This document shows positions 8,201 through 17,472 of a stretch of DNA of 37,070 bases, piece by piece. Position 1 is the stretch's first letter. Every line of letters starts with the position of its first letter. The translations under genes and the position numbers were made by a program. Source of the stretch: Vibrio aestivus. Its GTDB lineage: Bacteria > Pseudomonadota > Gammaproteobacteria > Enterobacterales > Vibrionaceae. Location: the NCBI GenBank assembly GCA_003263845.1, contig JYJN01000146.1, forward strand, positions 1 through 37,070. The letters are read 5' to 3'. The notes under the pieces are model-generated. The model did not search any database. It was given only the letters and a program-made list of their open reading frames with translations, and had not been told where the DNA came from.

Positions 8201-10132
8201 ATGATTGGAGAGTTAGCGCTATTCGCGCTTGTGATCGTCGCGGTAATGAACACTCTTGTGTTTATTGCGCACCCCGTAAGTTGGGTGACAAAGAAACAGC
8301 ACACTTTTGTCACCTTAACTTGGAGTGCACGTTTGGGCGCTATTCTCTCTGTGTTGAGCTTACTCGGCTTAGGCTGGCTATTTCTGCAAGACCAGTTTCA
8401 GTATCTGTATATTTCCACTCACTCCAATTCGGCTTTGCCAACGTTTTTTAAGTTTGCCGCCGTTTGGGGCGGGCATCAGGGCTCCATGCTGTTTTGGGTG
8501 ATGACCTTGTGCCTTTGGGCTGCTGTAATTTCCTTTGCTCGAACCATGAGGGCGAGGCTTAAGGCTGACACGCTTTGGGTTATGCATGGTCTAATTGCTG
8601 CTTTTGCTTGGTTTACCATACTGACTTCAAACCCGTTTGAGTTTAATGAGCAGTGGCTCACTCAAGGGCGAGATCTGAATCCGATGTTGCAAGATGTCGG
8701 ACTTATTTTTCACCCGCCATTGCTCTATTTGGGTTATATCGGTTACTCCGTGGTCTTGGCGTTGGCATGTGGCGCGCTGATGCAGCCTGAATTTGAACAG
8801 CGTTGGCTCTATTTCGCGCAAAAAGTATCGCTGGTTGCATGGGCCTTTTTAACTGCAGGTATCGCTTTAGGATCATGGTGGGCCTATTACGAGCTAGGTT
8901 GGGGCGGCTGGTGGTTCTGGGACCCAGTTGAAAATGCCTCTTTGTTGCCTTGGTTAACTGGAACGGCATTGCTCCACAGTTTGATGGCGTCACGCCGCTA
9001 TCAAATGATGCAGTTTCTCTCTTTAGCTCTTGCGATTATTACGTTTAGCCTCAGTATTCTTGGGACTTTCATCGTGCGATCTGGCGTGCTCACCTCGGTA
9101 CATGCGTTTGCCGTGGACCCAGGTAAAGGTATTGCTCTGTTGGCGATTTTGGCCATTGTGTTGGTCGTTGCCTTAGGGCTTTTGATTGTAAAGGGCGAGG
9201 ATCTCAAGTCCCAGCCGATTCAAGCAGTAACAAGTCGCAGCTATGCCGTTTTTATTGGTGTCGGCCTGCTTATCATTGCCACCTTTACCGTGTTTCTCGG
9301 TACGTTTTATCCAATGATCTATGAGCTATTGGGTTGGGGAGGATTTCGGTTGGTGCGCCATACTTTAATGCGTTATTTGTGCCTTTAACCTTATTAGTCA
9401 TGGTGTTGATGGGCGTGGCACCATTAGTTAAATGGTGGCGGGGAACCTATGTAACAGGCAAGTTTGTGTTTGGATTAGCCTGTGGTTCTATCTTACTTGG
9501 CACAGGGTTCTATTCTCTACTTTTTGGGTTTTGGGACACTCATGTTCTTTTTTACTACAGTACATCTGACCTGGGTGTTAACCGCTTGGATAGTGCTTAC
9601 CCATGTTTATATGCTTGTCCAAACTCAGTGGCAATTGAGTAAAGTGGGAATGGTATTGGCACATGTGGGGATTGCGGTCATGGCTGTCGGTGCGGCAACC
9701 AACGCGGAGCACTCCTTTGAAGTTAACCGAAAGTTAGCGCCAGGCAGCGAGTTTGCCTTTGGCGATTGGCACGTGAAATATCAAGATACCCAGTGGCATA
9801 TTGGCCCGAACTATACTGCGGAGCGAGCTGAAATCGAGTTCTCGAAAGCGGAGCAAAGCTTTGTGGTTCGTCCTGAACGTCGGCACTATTTAGTGCGGGT
9901 AATGAACATGAGTGAACCGTCAATTAAACGGTTCTGGCATGGAGACTATTACGTTACGCTAGCAGAGAAAGTTGACCGCCACGCTTATGCCGTCAAATTT
10001 CAATACAAAGCGACCATTCACTGGATTTGGCTAGGGGCTATGTTGGGCGTTGTTGGTGTCGCGATGAGTTTAGCTTGTGCTGAAACGAAGCGTAAGGAGG
10101 CGCGAGCGCATGCGGCAATCGAAAACACTTAA
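8201..10132 (+). CDS. nrfE: NrfE/CcmF-like haem lyase subunit, frameshifted twice
   Basis: Membrane protein of cytochrome c synthesis that presents haem for attachment; NrfE is the version that serves the CWSCK site of NrfA. The first part (to about 9338) has many membrane segments and the tryptophan-rich WWD motif, GWGGWWFWDPVENASLLPWL. At the G run 9336-9339 one G is missing; the next frame continues GRISVGAPYFNALFVPLTLL. At the T run 9548-9553 one T is extra (or two are missing), and the third frame continues FTTVHLTWVLTAWIVLTHVYM to the stop at 10132, ending in a periplasmic domain and a last membrane segment IWLGAMLGVVGVAMSLA. The repaired length of about 643 residues is normal for the family. 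The two indels are in homopolymers and look like sequence errors. Could equally be labelled ccmF; context favours nrfE. Confidence 0.9.
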
Positions 10133-10634
10133 GCTGGCCGTTCTAATTCTCACGGTACTGATTTTTAGTTCGGTAATGTTGGTGTCGTTAAATAAATCTA
10201 ACCAAATCGATTCAAGCGCTGTTACGCTGTTCCCAAGTTTTCATCTAGATGCTTTAGCTGAACCACATAAATCGCTTTCTGAACAGATCCTCAAGCGCGA
10301 GGTTTTTCAATTAGTTAATGTTTGGGCATCTTGGTGCGGTATTTGTGCCAGTGAGCACCCCAAGTTGGTGGCGTTAGCCAATCAAGGTGTGCCAATTATC
10401 GGGCTAAATTATCGAGACTCAGAGAAAGGTGCGCTGAAATACTTAGGCCAACACGGCAACCCTTACCAAGAGGTTATCTACGACCCTCAAGGTCGTTTAG
10501 CGATTGATTTAGGGGTGATTGGTACTCCAGAAACTTATCTGGTTGATGGTCAAGGTAACATAGTAAAGAAGTTTTCTGGCAAGCTGACTGATAAGGCTTG
10601 GCGCAAGCACTTTGCATCCTACTTTGTGCAGTGA
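10110..10634 (+). CDS. DsbE/CcmG-like thioredoxin-fold thiol oxidoreductase
   Basis: Membrane-anchored periplasmic thioredoxin-like protein, expected to keep apocytochrome CxxCH cysteines reduced before haem attachment. The start at 10110 is preferred because AAGGAGG precedes it; an earlier in-frame start at 10077 would add a poor, arginine-rich leader. The 174 residues have an N-terminal anchor (LAVLILTVLIFSSVMLVSL), the active site WASWCGIC about residue 75, and a cis-proline loop GTPETYLVD, both typical of CcmG/ResA. The usual CcmG motif is WCPTC, so the WCGIC dipeptide is a variant. It overlaps the nrfE end by 23 bases and precedes nrfF by 7 bases. Assigned to the nrf maturation set by position. 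Confidence 0.88.
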   Translation: MRQSKTLKLAVLILTVLIFSSVMLVSLNKSNQIDSSAVTLFPSFHLDALAEPHKSLSEQILKREVFQLVNVWASWCGICASEHPKLVALANQGVPIIGLNYRDSEKGALKYLGQHGNPYQEVIYDPQGRLAIDLGVIGTPETYLVDGQGNIVKKFSGKLTDKAWRKHFASYFVQ

Positions 10635-10641
10635 GGTTTAA

Positions 10642-11113
10642 GTGATTCGAATTTACCCTGCGTTTATCAACGGTTTTATCGCGCTTGTAATCGGTGTTTT
10701 ATCTGTATTTTTCTCTCCCAGCTCTCTTGCCGATGAGGCTTTGTTTGCTCCTGCGGACAAACAAGTGATCGAGCAAGTTGAACTGTTTGAGTTTAGTTCG
10801 CCGGAGAAGCAGAAACGCGCCATTGCCTTGGCAAAGGCTTTGCGCTGTCCACAGTGTCAAAATCAAAACTTAGTGGAGTCTAACTCGCCAATAGCTAAAG
10901 ACCTTCGGCTTATCGTGTTCCAAATGATTGAGAGCGGCGATAGCGAACAACACGTAGTGGACTATATGACGGCTCGCTATGGGGATTTTGTTCGCTATAA
11001 ACCCGCATTGACCCTGCAAAACTCACTGCTTTGGGGGTTGCCCGTTCTTTTTGTTTGTCGGATTTGTGGGGCTCTCCTTTTACAAAATATCTCGTCGCTC
11101 ATCATCACGTTAG
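10642..11113 (+). CDS. nrfF: NrfF/CcmH-like apocytochrome thiol reductase, frameshifted near its 3' end
   Basis: Periplasmic membrane-anchored CcmH family protein that acts with NrfE to ligate haem. The start is GTG 10642 after GAGG. It has a signal segment (about residues 8-30), then the diagnostic ALRCPQCQNQNLVESNSPIA with the CPQC redox pair near residue 69-72, and MTARYGDFVRYKP. In the T-rich stretch 11050-11056 one base is extra (or two missing): the other frame gives VGFVGLSFYKISRRSSSR and a stop at 11111-11113, the expected C-terminal anchor, while the uncorrected frame drifts to 11151. Repaired length about 156 residues. No TPR partner (E. coli nrfG) is seen next to it. Confidence 0.87.
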
Positions 11114-11261
11114 ACCCTACTGATAAGTCACTCACAGATTTAGTCGCTTAGGTCGCTTTAAAAGTGTTACCTTGAATCTTATAGGGATAACGACTTGTGA
11201 ATACGGCTTGGTGTCCCCATTTCTCATCTCACAAAGACAACAATCGAGCGATGAGTTTTAC

Positions 11262-11719
11262 GTGCGTTACAGTTTCGAACAGTATGACAAACATGGATTT
11301 TTAAAAGCCCCATTGCTACTTTGGCTTGGGTGGGCATTTTTAGCGAAAGCTTGGGTGGTGTTTGTCGTCGCAGGCGCGAGCGAGAAAGCGGCAGTAAAAT
11401 ACTCGAAATTGTCTACCCAGATCACTCCATGCTCTATCTCGGGCTAGCGATGGGTGTTCCAAGCATTGCTTTAATGTGGCTGATCAGTTTGAGAAACCCA
11501 GAAAGAGCTTGGCTAAACCGCATTGTAGCATGGGGTAAGCCCGTCACGATTTTGACCGCAGCGGGACAGCTTGCTCAAACTCTCTATCATATCTATTTAC
11601 AAAATGGCGTATTCAGTTGGACCAATGGTTTAACGTCAGTCGCTTTGTTATGGTTTACTCTATATCTAGTGAACAGTAAGAGCGTGGCGGATTGTTTTTA
11701 TAATCCGCCTGAAACTTAA
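11262..11719 (+). CDS. DUF2919 / YfeZ-like inner membrane protein, frameshifted
   Basis: Small membrane protein of unknown function. I place the start at GTG 11262, giving MRYSFEQYDKHGFLKAP, the conserved opening of DUF2919; an in-frame TTG at 11172 would add 30 residues with no family look. Near 11381 one base is missing (GCGAGC-GAG; a second C would repair it) and the next frame continues RESGSKILEIVYPDHSMLYLG. Four hydrophobic stretches are visible, including PLLLWLGWAFLAKAWVVFVV and LYLGLAMGVPSIALMWLISL. Repaired length about 152 residues. It lies 98 bases before the YfeX-like peroxidase; in E. coli yfeZ also sits close to yfeX, so the pairing looks conserved. The function of the pair is not known to me. 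Confidence 0.75.
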
Positions 11720-11760
11720 GCCATGGGAAACCTAAGAACGTTCTCTGACTGATCGCAATC

Positions 11761-11773
11761 AATACGACGTATT
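11761..11773. promoter_or_regulatory. Perfect 13-bp palindrome upstream of the DyP peroxidase gene
   Basis: AATACG-A-CGTATT is a perfect inverted repeat ending 44 bases before the peroxidase start codon, where an operator near a promoter would be expected. No regulator can be named from the sequence. Confidence 0.35.
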
Positions 11774-11817
11774 AAAAAAACACTACACTGAGCAAAAAAT
11801 TAAGTGAGGAACTCATC

Positions 11818-12720
11818 ATGAATCAGCCGCAAAGCGCTATTTTGCCGGAAGCCGGACCTTTCGCACAGTACACTCTGCTCAAGGTCAACGACAATGCTCA
11901 AGACGTATTGGGGCAGCTTAAAGGGCTTCCAAGCTTGGTTGAGGAGTTAAATACTCAACAGCCAGAGGCAAACTTAACGGTTAGCGTTGCGTTTACTAAG
12001 TCATTCTGGACGAAACTTGATGCTGAAATGCCAGCTGAACTTATCGACTTCCCAGAGCTAGGTGAAGGGGATGTTGTTGCACCGAGCACTGACGTTGATG
12101 TACTCCTTCACCTTCATTCAGAACGTCACGATCTGCATTTTTACGTGCTTCGTAAACTATTAAGTCAGATAAATGAATATGTTACCGTGGTGGATGAAAC
12201 CAGTGGTTTCCGTTACCTAGATTCTCGCGACATGACAGACTTTGTCGATGGTACAGAAAACCCGAAAGAAGCCGTGCGCGAAGAAGTAGCGATTGTCCCT
12301 GCAGGTGAATTTGCAGGCGGTAGCTACGTGATGGTTCAGCGCTTTATTCACGATTTACCGGCGTGGAACCGTTTGGGTGTATCAGCGCAAGAGAAGGTGA
12401 TTGGCCGTACTAAGCCAGATTCTATCGAGCTTGATGATGTGCCTGCGGCATCGCACGTTGGCCGTGTTGATATTAAAGAAGAAGGTAAAGGCTTGAAGAT
12501 TGTTCGTCACAGCTTGCCGTACGGCTCCGCGAGTGGCGACCACGGTCTGCTGTTCATTGCTTACTGTAATACGGTTCATAACTTCAAAGCGATGTTAGAG
12601 AGCATGTATGGTGTAACAGACGGCAAGACAGACCAAATGCTGCGCTTCACTAAAGCCGTGACAGGTGCGTACTTCTTCGCTCCTTCGCTAACAATGTTGG
12701 AATCTCTGAGCGTTAAGTAA
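11818..12720 (+). CDS. yfeX: DyP-type haem peroxidase, YfeX-like
   Basis: Cytoplasmic-type dye-decolourising peroxidase of the YfeX group, haem-binding and hydrogen peroxide-dependent; its physiological substrate is debated. In 300 residues the family motif appears as DFVDGTENP with catalytic Asp about 144, the proximal haem ligand is His about 213 in ASHVGRVD, and the distal Arg is about 230 in KIVRHSLPYG, positions very close to those in E. coli YfeX (143, 215, 232). No signal peptide is visible, and there is no twin-arginine motif as in EfeB. The ATG at 11818 follows GAGGAA. Frame intact. A strong terminator follows, so it ends its transcription unit and separates the nrf side from the flagellar side. 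Confidence 0.93.
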   Translation: MNQPQSAILPEAGPFAQYTLLKVNDNAQDVLGQLKGLPSLVEELNTQQPEANLTVSVAFTKSFWTKLDAEMPAELIDFPELGEGDVVAPSTDVDVLLHLHSERHDLHFYVLRKLLSQINEYVTVVDETSGFRYLDSRDMTDFVDGTENPKEAVREEVAIVPAGEFAGGSYVMVQRFIHDLPAWNRLGVSAQEKVIGRTKPDSIELDDVPAASHVGRVDIKEEGKGLKIVRHSLPYGSASGDHGLLFIAYCNTVHNFKAMLESMYGVTDGKTDQMLRFTKAVTGAYFFAPSLTMLESLSVK

Positions 12721-12756
12721 CTCTGTAATTTCGCTATATACAAATAAGTGATTGAT

Positions 12757-12782
12757 AAGCCGAGCCTATGCTCGGCTTTTTT
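12757..12782 (+). terminator. Intrinsic terminator after yfeX
   Basis: AAGCCGAGC (12757-12765), loop CTAT, GCTCGGCTT (12770-12778), followed by a T run to 12782. A textbook rho-independent terminator. Confidence 0.92.
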
Positions 12783-12818
12783 GCGTGCGTTATTTGACAT
12801 TATTGGTGGAAAAAGCGC

Positions 12819-12845
12819 TAAAGAAACCATCAAACCAACCGATAC
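12819..12845 (+). promoter_or_regulatory. Candidate sigma-28 (FliA) promoter for the first flagellin
   Basis: TAAAGAAA, 11 bases, ACCGATAC matches the FliA consensus TAAAGTTT-N11-GCCGATAA in 12 of 16 positions. It lies 90 bases before the flaF start. Confidence 0.7.
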
Positions 12846-12934
12846 ATTAGCTGGGAAACCATTTTTATAAGCCAGCTCTTACGAGCTAGCGCTTCGCCTT
12901 TGATGCTTAAAATGTAAAGAGGAATGCGACAACC

Positions 12935-14068
12935 ATGTCCATCACCGTTAATACCAATGTTGCTGCAATGACGGCACAACGCCACTTAGGGACTGCGACT
13001 GATATGCTCAATCAGTCCCTAGAGCGTTTGTCTTCAGGAAGCCGTATTAACAGTGCTAAAGATGATGCAGCAGGGTTGCAGATCTCGAATCGTCTCGAAT
13101 CGCAAATGCGCGGTTTAGACGTTGCTGTGCGAAACGCCAATGATGGTATTTCAATCATGCAAACTGCAGAAGGGGCGATGCAAGAGTCGACCAATTTGCT
13201 TCAACGTATGCGTGACCTCTCTTTGCAATCGGCAAATGGCTCGAATAGCAAAGCAGAGCGAGTGGCATTACAAGAAGAAATGACAGCTTTGAATGCTGAA
13301 TTGAACAGGATTGCCGAAACTACCTCTTTTGGTGGTCGAAAATTGCTCAATGGGTCATTTGGAGAGTCTTCATTTCAAATAGGTGCAAGCTCGGGCGAAG
13401 CGGTTCAGGTTTCTTTGCTTAATATGCGCTCTGATACTTTGGATATGGGAGGATTCTCTTATCTCTCTGCGGCGCAGGCTGATTCAACTTGGCAGGTCAC
13501 CCAAGGTAATCAAACCTTCAATATGACCTACACCAACGCGCAAGGTCAGCAAGAGCAAATCAATATAGAAGCCAAAATTGGTGACGATATTGAACAACTG
13601 GCCACGTACATCAACGGCCAAACCGATAAAGTCTCAGCATCGGTAAATGAAGATGGGCAACTGCAAATCTACATGGCGGGTAAAGAGACAGCAGGTACTA
13701 TTGCTTTTTCTGGGTCACTGGCTAGCCAATTGCAGATGAACACCGATGGTTATGATGTGGTTGATAACATAGATATAACCAGTGTTGGTGGTGCTCAAAG
13801 TGCTGTGTCTGTGCTTGATACGGCTTTGCAACATGTTGATAGCCATCGGGCCGAATTGGGTGCGATGCAAAACCGCTTTAGTCATGCGATCAATAATCTT
13901 GATAACGTGCATGAGAACTTAGCAGCGTCTAATAGCCGTATTAAAGATACCGACTATGCCAAGGAAACGACGCAAATGGTGAAGCAGCAGATCTTGCAGC
14001 AGGTCAGTACATCCATCCTTGCTCAAGCAAAGCAGCAACCGAATCTCGCCATCACTTTGCTTGGATAG
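12935..14068 (+). CDS. flaF: Flagellin, first of three (flaF position)
   Basis: Polar flagellar filament subunit, 377 residues. The N-terminal D0/D1 region is clear: [35 protein letters not shown] and [14 protein letters not shown]; the C-terminal D0 ends [18 protein letters not shown]. The ATG at 12935 follows AAGAGGA. It differs more from the other two than they do from each other: variable-region residues (about 165-280) diverge, [22 protein letters not shown] has an unusual charge pattern, and codon choice is less biased than in flaB, which suggests lower expression. The symbol rests on matching the V. parahaemolyticus order flaF-flaB-flaA. No convincing terminator follows within 100 bases. 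Driven by its own sigma-28 promoter. Confidence 0.9.
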   Translation: MSITVNTNVAAMTAQRHLGTATDMLNQSLERLSSGSRINSAKDDAAGLQISNRLESQMRGLDVAVRNANDGISIMQTAEGAMQESTNLLQRMRDLSLQSANGSNSKAERVALQEEMTALNAELNRIAETTSFGGRKLLNGSFGESSFQIGASSGEAVQVSLLNMRSDTLDMGGFSYLSAAQADSTWQVTQGNQTFNMTYTNAQGQQEQINIEAKIGDDIEQLATYINGQTDKVSASVNEDGQLQIYMAGKETAGTIAFSGSLASQLQMNTDGYDVVDNIDITSVGGAQSAVSVLDTALQHVDSHRAELGAMQNRFSHAINNLDNVHENLAASNSRIKDTDYAKETTQMVKQQILQQVSTSILAQAKQQPNLAITLLG

Positions 14069-14218
14069 TTGCGCCACCTTTGCGCAGCAAAACCGAATTC
14101 TATCGACCAGAGAAAAGTAAACTTTAGGGCTAATTTTTGCAAAAAAGTCATAATTTAGCGTCTTCATCACGTTTAAGTTCCTAAAGACATTTTTCTCAAA
14201 AAAAACTTAAAAAATTTC

Positions 14219-14245
14219 TCAAGGTTTGGAAAAACGCGCCGTTAA
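14219..14245 (+). promoter_or_regulatory. Candidate sigma-28 promoter for flaB
   Basis: TCAAGGTT, 11 bases, GCCGTTAA. The -10 half matches the FliA consensus at seven of eight positions and the -35 half at six of eight. About 100 bases upstream of the flaB ATG, leaving a leader of about 95 bases. Confidence 0.72.
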
Positions 14246-14346
14246 TAAAAGTAACTTTGAGAGAACTCGTTAAGAGACAAATTTACAAGTTGGTTTTCCG
14301 AGACGTCGGAAGCCGGAAACATCGGAAAATCAATTGGAGAAATACC

Positions 14347-15483
14347 ATGGCAGTGAACGTAAACACAAATGTATCAGCAATGACAGCGCAACGTTACCTA
14401 AACAGCGCGACTAATGCTCAACAAACATCAATGGAACGCCTATCTTCAGGCTTTAAGATCAACAGCGCAAAAGATGATGCGGCAGGTCTTCAAATTTCTA
14501 ACCGTTTGAATGTTCAAAGCCGTGGTCTTGATGTTGCAGTACGTAACGCGAACGATGGTATCTCTATCGCTCAAACCGCTGAAGGTGCGATGGACGAAAC
14601 AACCAACATCCTACAACGTATGCGTGACCTATCTCTACAATCGTCAAACGGCTCAAACAGCAAATCTGAGCGTGTAGCGATTCAAGAAGAAGTAACTGCA
14701 CTTAACAACGAACTTAACCGTATCGCTGAAACGACTTCTTTCGGTGGTAACAAGCTTCTAAACGGCACATTTGGTACTAAATCTTTCCAAATCGGTGCTG
14801 ACAACGGTGAAGCAGTAATGCTGTCAATGAACAACATGCGTAGCGATAACGCTGACATGGGTGGTACAGCATTCAAAGCAGCAAACGCTAAAGACAAAGA
14901 CTGGAGCGTTCAAGCGGGTGCAAACGACTTAACAATCAACGTGACAGATAACGCAGGTGTTGCACAAACTATCAACATCAACGCGAAAGAAGGCGATGAT
15001 ATCGAGCAGCTAGCGACTTACATCAACGGCCAAACTGACCTAGTGACAGCTTCTGTTGACGAAGACGGTGCACTGCAAGTTTACGCAGGTAACAACAAAG
15101 CAGACGGCTCTACAGTCGCATTCTCGGGAAGCCTATCTGGTGAGCTATCGTTTGGTGCAGCTTCTGCAGTAACGGTTAACGACATCGATGTAACATCAGT
15201 AGGTGGTTCTCAAGAATCGGTTGCTATCATCGACAGCGCACTACAGTTTGTAGATAGCCACCGTGCAGAGTTGGGTGCATTCCAAAACCGCTTTAACCAC
15301 GCTATCAATAACTTGGATAACATCAACGAGAACGTTAACGCGTCTAAGAGCCGAATCAAAGATACCGATTTCGCAAAAGAGACAACAGCACTAACGAAAT
15401 CTCAAATCCTGTCTCAAGCTTCAAGCTCAATCTTGGCTCAAGCGAAACAGGCTCCAAACTCAGCGTTAAGTCTTCTAGGCTAA
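14347..15483 (+). CDS. flaB: Flagellin, second of three (flaB position)
   Basis: Filament subunit of 378 residues, intact. I start at ATG 14347 ([18 protein letters not shown]) because the other flagellins begin the same way and GGAG precedes it; the reading frame is open upstream to 14257 but those 30 residues are not flagellin and lie in the leader. It has D0/D1 ends ([36 protein letters not shown]) and a short variable centre of about residues 170-270, as is usual in polar Vibrio flagellins. Codon use is strongly biased to abundant codons (CGT, GGT, AAC, CTA), fitting high expression. It has its own sigma-28 promoter and terminator. Confidence 0.93.
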   Translation: MAVNVNTNVSAMTAQRYLNSATNAQQTSMERLSSGFKINSAKDDAAGLQISNRLNVQSRGLDVAVRNANDGISIAQTAEGAMDETTNILQRMRDLSLQSSNGSNSKSERVAIQEEVTALNNELNRIAETTSFGGNKLLNGTFGTKSFQIGADNGEAVMLSMNNMRSDNADMGGTAFKAANAKDKDWSVQAGANDLTINVTDNAGVAQTININAKEGDDIEQLATYINGQTDLVTASVDEDGALQVYAGNNKADGSTVAFSGSLSGELSFGAASAVTVNDIDVTSVGGSQESVAIIDSALQFVDSHRAELGAFQNRFNHAINNLDNINENVNASKSRIKDTDFAKETTALTKSQILSQASSSILAQAKQAPNSALSLLG

Positions 15484-15498
15484 GCAAACTGAGAAAAC

Positions 15499-15526
15499 AA
15501 AAAATCCAGCTTCGGCTGGATTTTTT
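15499..15526 (+). terminator. Intrinsic terminator after flaB
   Basis: AAAAAATCCAGC, tetraloop TTCG, GCTGGATTTTTT: a perfect 12-bp stem with a T run. The A-rich left arm could also serve the opposite strand. Confidence 0.93.
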
Positions 15527-15546
15527 GCGTTTGGGCCTAAACCCAA

Positions 15547-15578
15547 TATCTACGTTAAGCTGACTATCTACATTAAGC
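15547..15578. repeat. Short imperfect direct repeat between flaB and flaA
   Basis: TATCTACGTTAAGC (15547-15560) and TATCTACATTAAGC (15565-15578), 13 of 14 identical with an 18-bp period. The gap 15484-15812 (329 bases) otherwise holds only the flaB terminator and flaA promoter. Confidence 0.4.
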
Positions 15579-15704
15579 ACAATGAGACTATGAACCAGAT
15601 CGTCAGTTGATATTGAAGAGTTGGAACAAGAAGGTAAAAAAGTTGTTACGCGTCACGTTTTATACTGCCAAATAAAAAAAATCGAAAATAATTTAATTTT
15701 TTCC

Positions 15705-15731
15705 TAAAGCTTATTTTTCCTTCGCCGTTAC
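15705..15731 (+). promoter_or_regulatory. Strong candidate sigma-28 promoter for flaA
   Basis: TAAAGCTT, 11 bases, GCCGTTAC: seven of eight at -35 and six of eight at -10, the best match of the three flagellin promoters. About 82 bases upstream of the start codon. Confidence 0.78.
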
Positions 15732-15812
15732 AGGACTGAGAGAAATGAGATGTGCCAAAGTGAGGTGAGAGACACTGAGGCGCATCAACCTTAATGCCAA
15801 AGGAGATCAATT

Positions 15813-16941
15813 ATGGCAATAAACGTAAACACGAACGTGTCGGCGATGACCGCTCAGCGTTACCTCAACGGTGCGGTGGACGGAACTCAGAAGTCGATGG
15901 AACGCTTATCTTCGGGTTACAAGATCAACAGTGCTCGAGATGATGCGGCTGGTCTACAAATCGCGAACCGCCTAACGTCACAAAGCCGTGGCTTAGACAT
16001 GGCTGTACGTAACGCAAATGATGGTATCTCTATTGCTCAAACCGCTGAAGGTGCGATGAATGAGTCAACCAACATTTTGCAACGTATGCGCGACCTTTCC
16101 CTACAATCTGCTAACGGCTCCAACTCTCGCTCAGAGCGTGTTGCAATCCAAGAAGAAGTCACAGCACTAAATCACGAGTTGAACCGTATCGCGGAAACGA
16201 CGTCGTTTGGTGGTAATAAACTTCTTAACGGTACATACGGTACCCAATCTTTCCAAATCGGTGCAGGCTCTGGTGAAGCAGTTCAGCTAACAATGGGTAA
16301 CATGCGTTCTGATACGGCAGATATGGGTGGTAAAGCGTATGTGGCAACAACTGGACAAACACCAGACTGGACAGTGACCACAGCAACTGACCTAACACTT
16401 GACTATACTGATCGTAATGGTGAGGTACAATCACTGACGATTAATGCAAAGGAAGGTGACGATTTAGAGCAGCTTGCAACTTATATCAATGGTCAAAGCC
16501 AGATGTGAAAGCATCGGTGGGTGAAGAAGGTAAACTTCAACTATTCGCTGCTACCCAACAAGTAAACGGCGATGTGACTATTGGTGGTGGTTTAGCTTCA
16601 GAAATTGGTTTCGGTGCTGCGCAAGATGTAACAGTTGCTGATGTCGACGTGACAAGTGTTGCCGGTTCTCAGCAAGCGGTTTCTGTCATTGATGGCGCAT
16701 TGAAAGCGGTAGATAGCAACGTGCTTCTCTAGGTGCTTTCCAAAACCGTTTCGGACATGCAATTAGTAACTTAGATAACATCAACGAGAACGTTAACGCG
16801 TCTCGTAGCCGTATTCAAGATACCGATTACGCGAAAGAAACGACACAGATGACGAAGTCTCAAATCCTACAGCAGGCGAGTACTTCGGTTCTGGCGCAAG
16901 CAAAGCAGTCGCCTTCAGCTGCTCTTAGCTTATTAGGTTAA
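15813..16941 (+). CDS. flaA: Flagellin, third of three (flaA position), frameshifted twice
   Basis: Filament subunit, about 376 residues once repaired. It begins [18 protein letters not shown] after AAAGGAG, with the D1 motif [16 protein letters not shown]. At 16499-16500 one C is missing: YINGQS continues as [16 protein letters not shown]. At 16717 another C is missing: VDS continues [19 protein letters not shown] and ends [10 protein letters not shown] with stop at 16939-16941. Both breaks are CC or CCC runs short by one base, and the rest matches flaB closely, so I treat the gene as intact in the organism. It is very similar to flaB in both ends, consistent with tandem duplication. A stem GCTTAGCAA/TTGCTGAGC lies just after the stop (16944-16965) but is followed by G, not T. 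Confidence 0.9.
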
Positions 16942-17017
16942 CGGCTTAGCAATTCATTGCTGAGCGGGGGTTATACAGATGATGTATACCAACCTATAAG
17001 GTGGAAGGGAGATTGTT

Positions 17018-17446
17018 ATGGAAATACCATCCTACACATCGAACATCCAGCCTAATGGCTCGCAAAGTGGCATAAAAAATTGCTTCAGAAAACGATAGTG
17101 CCAAGCGTGTTTCCTCTGAGCAACAGACACGCATAGCAACAGAGGCGAGAGACCAACGTCAACGATCGATGGAGCTTCGATTGAGCAGGCGCGAGAGCGT
17201 GAAAAGCTTAATCAAGCCGAAAGAGAGAGGATGATGGAGCAAATGAACGATTTCATTTCATCCATCAATACGGGGTTATCATTTCGAGTCGATGAAGCAT
17301 CGGGTCGTGATGTCGTCACTATCTATGAAGCCAGTACTGGCGATATAATTCGACAGATACCGGAAGAGGAAATGTTAGAGGTGTTGCGACGCCTTAGAGA
17401 ACAAACAAGCCGTCATCATTCGGGCTTGTTCGATGCTAAGGTGTAG
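17018..17446 (+). CDS. flaG: FlaG family protein, two compensating frameshifts
   Basis: Small flagellar protein of about 142 residues; FlaG affects filament length and is usually encoded before fliD. The start at ATG 17018 follows GGAAGGGAG and reads MEIPSYTSNIQPNG. In the A run 17074-17079 one A is extra: the next frame gives IASENDSAKRVSSEQQTRIA. Near 17163 one base is missing and the frame returns, reading DGASIEQAREREKLNQAE, then the conserved FlaG core MNDFISSINTGLSFRVDE, VVTIYEASTGDIIRQIPEEE and LEVLRRLRE. The middle is charged and probably helical or disordered. It stands 26 bases before fliD. Confidence 0.85.
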
Positions 17447-17472
17447 TCGTTTAATTGTTTTGAGGTGAGTTA

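Noticed and set aside
9548..9553. Programmed frameshifting at the T run in nrfE, and likewise at the A runs in flaG and fliJ
   Set aside because: No downstream pseudoknot or internal Shine-Dalgarno is evident, and similar indels are spread over unrelated genes, so error is simpler.
14069..14346. A terminator or second promoter between flaF and flaB
   Set aside because: Only a weak TGCGC/GCGCA stem without a T run; nothing beyond the sigma-28 site at 14219-14245 can be supported.
16944..16965. Hairpin GCTTAGCAA/TTGCTGAGC after flaA as a terminator
   Set aside because: The stem is followed by GGGGG and no T run, so it is not a rho-independent terminator; perhaps an RNA-stabilising stem.
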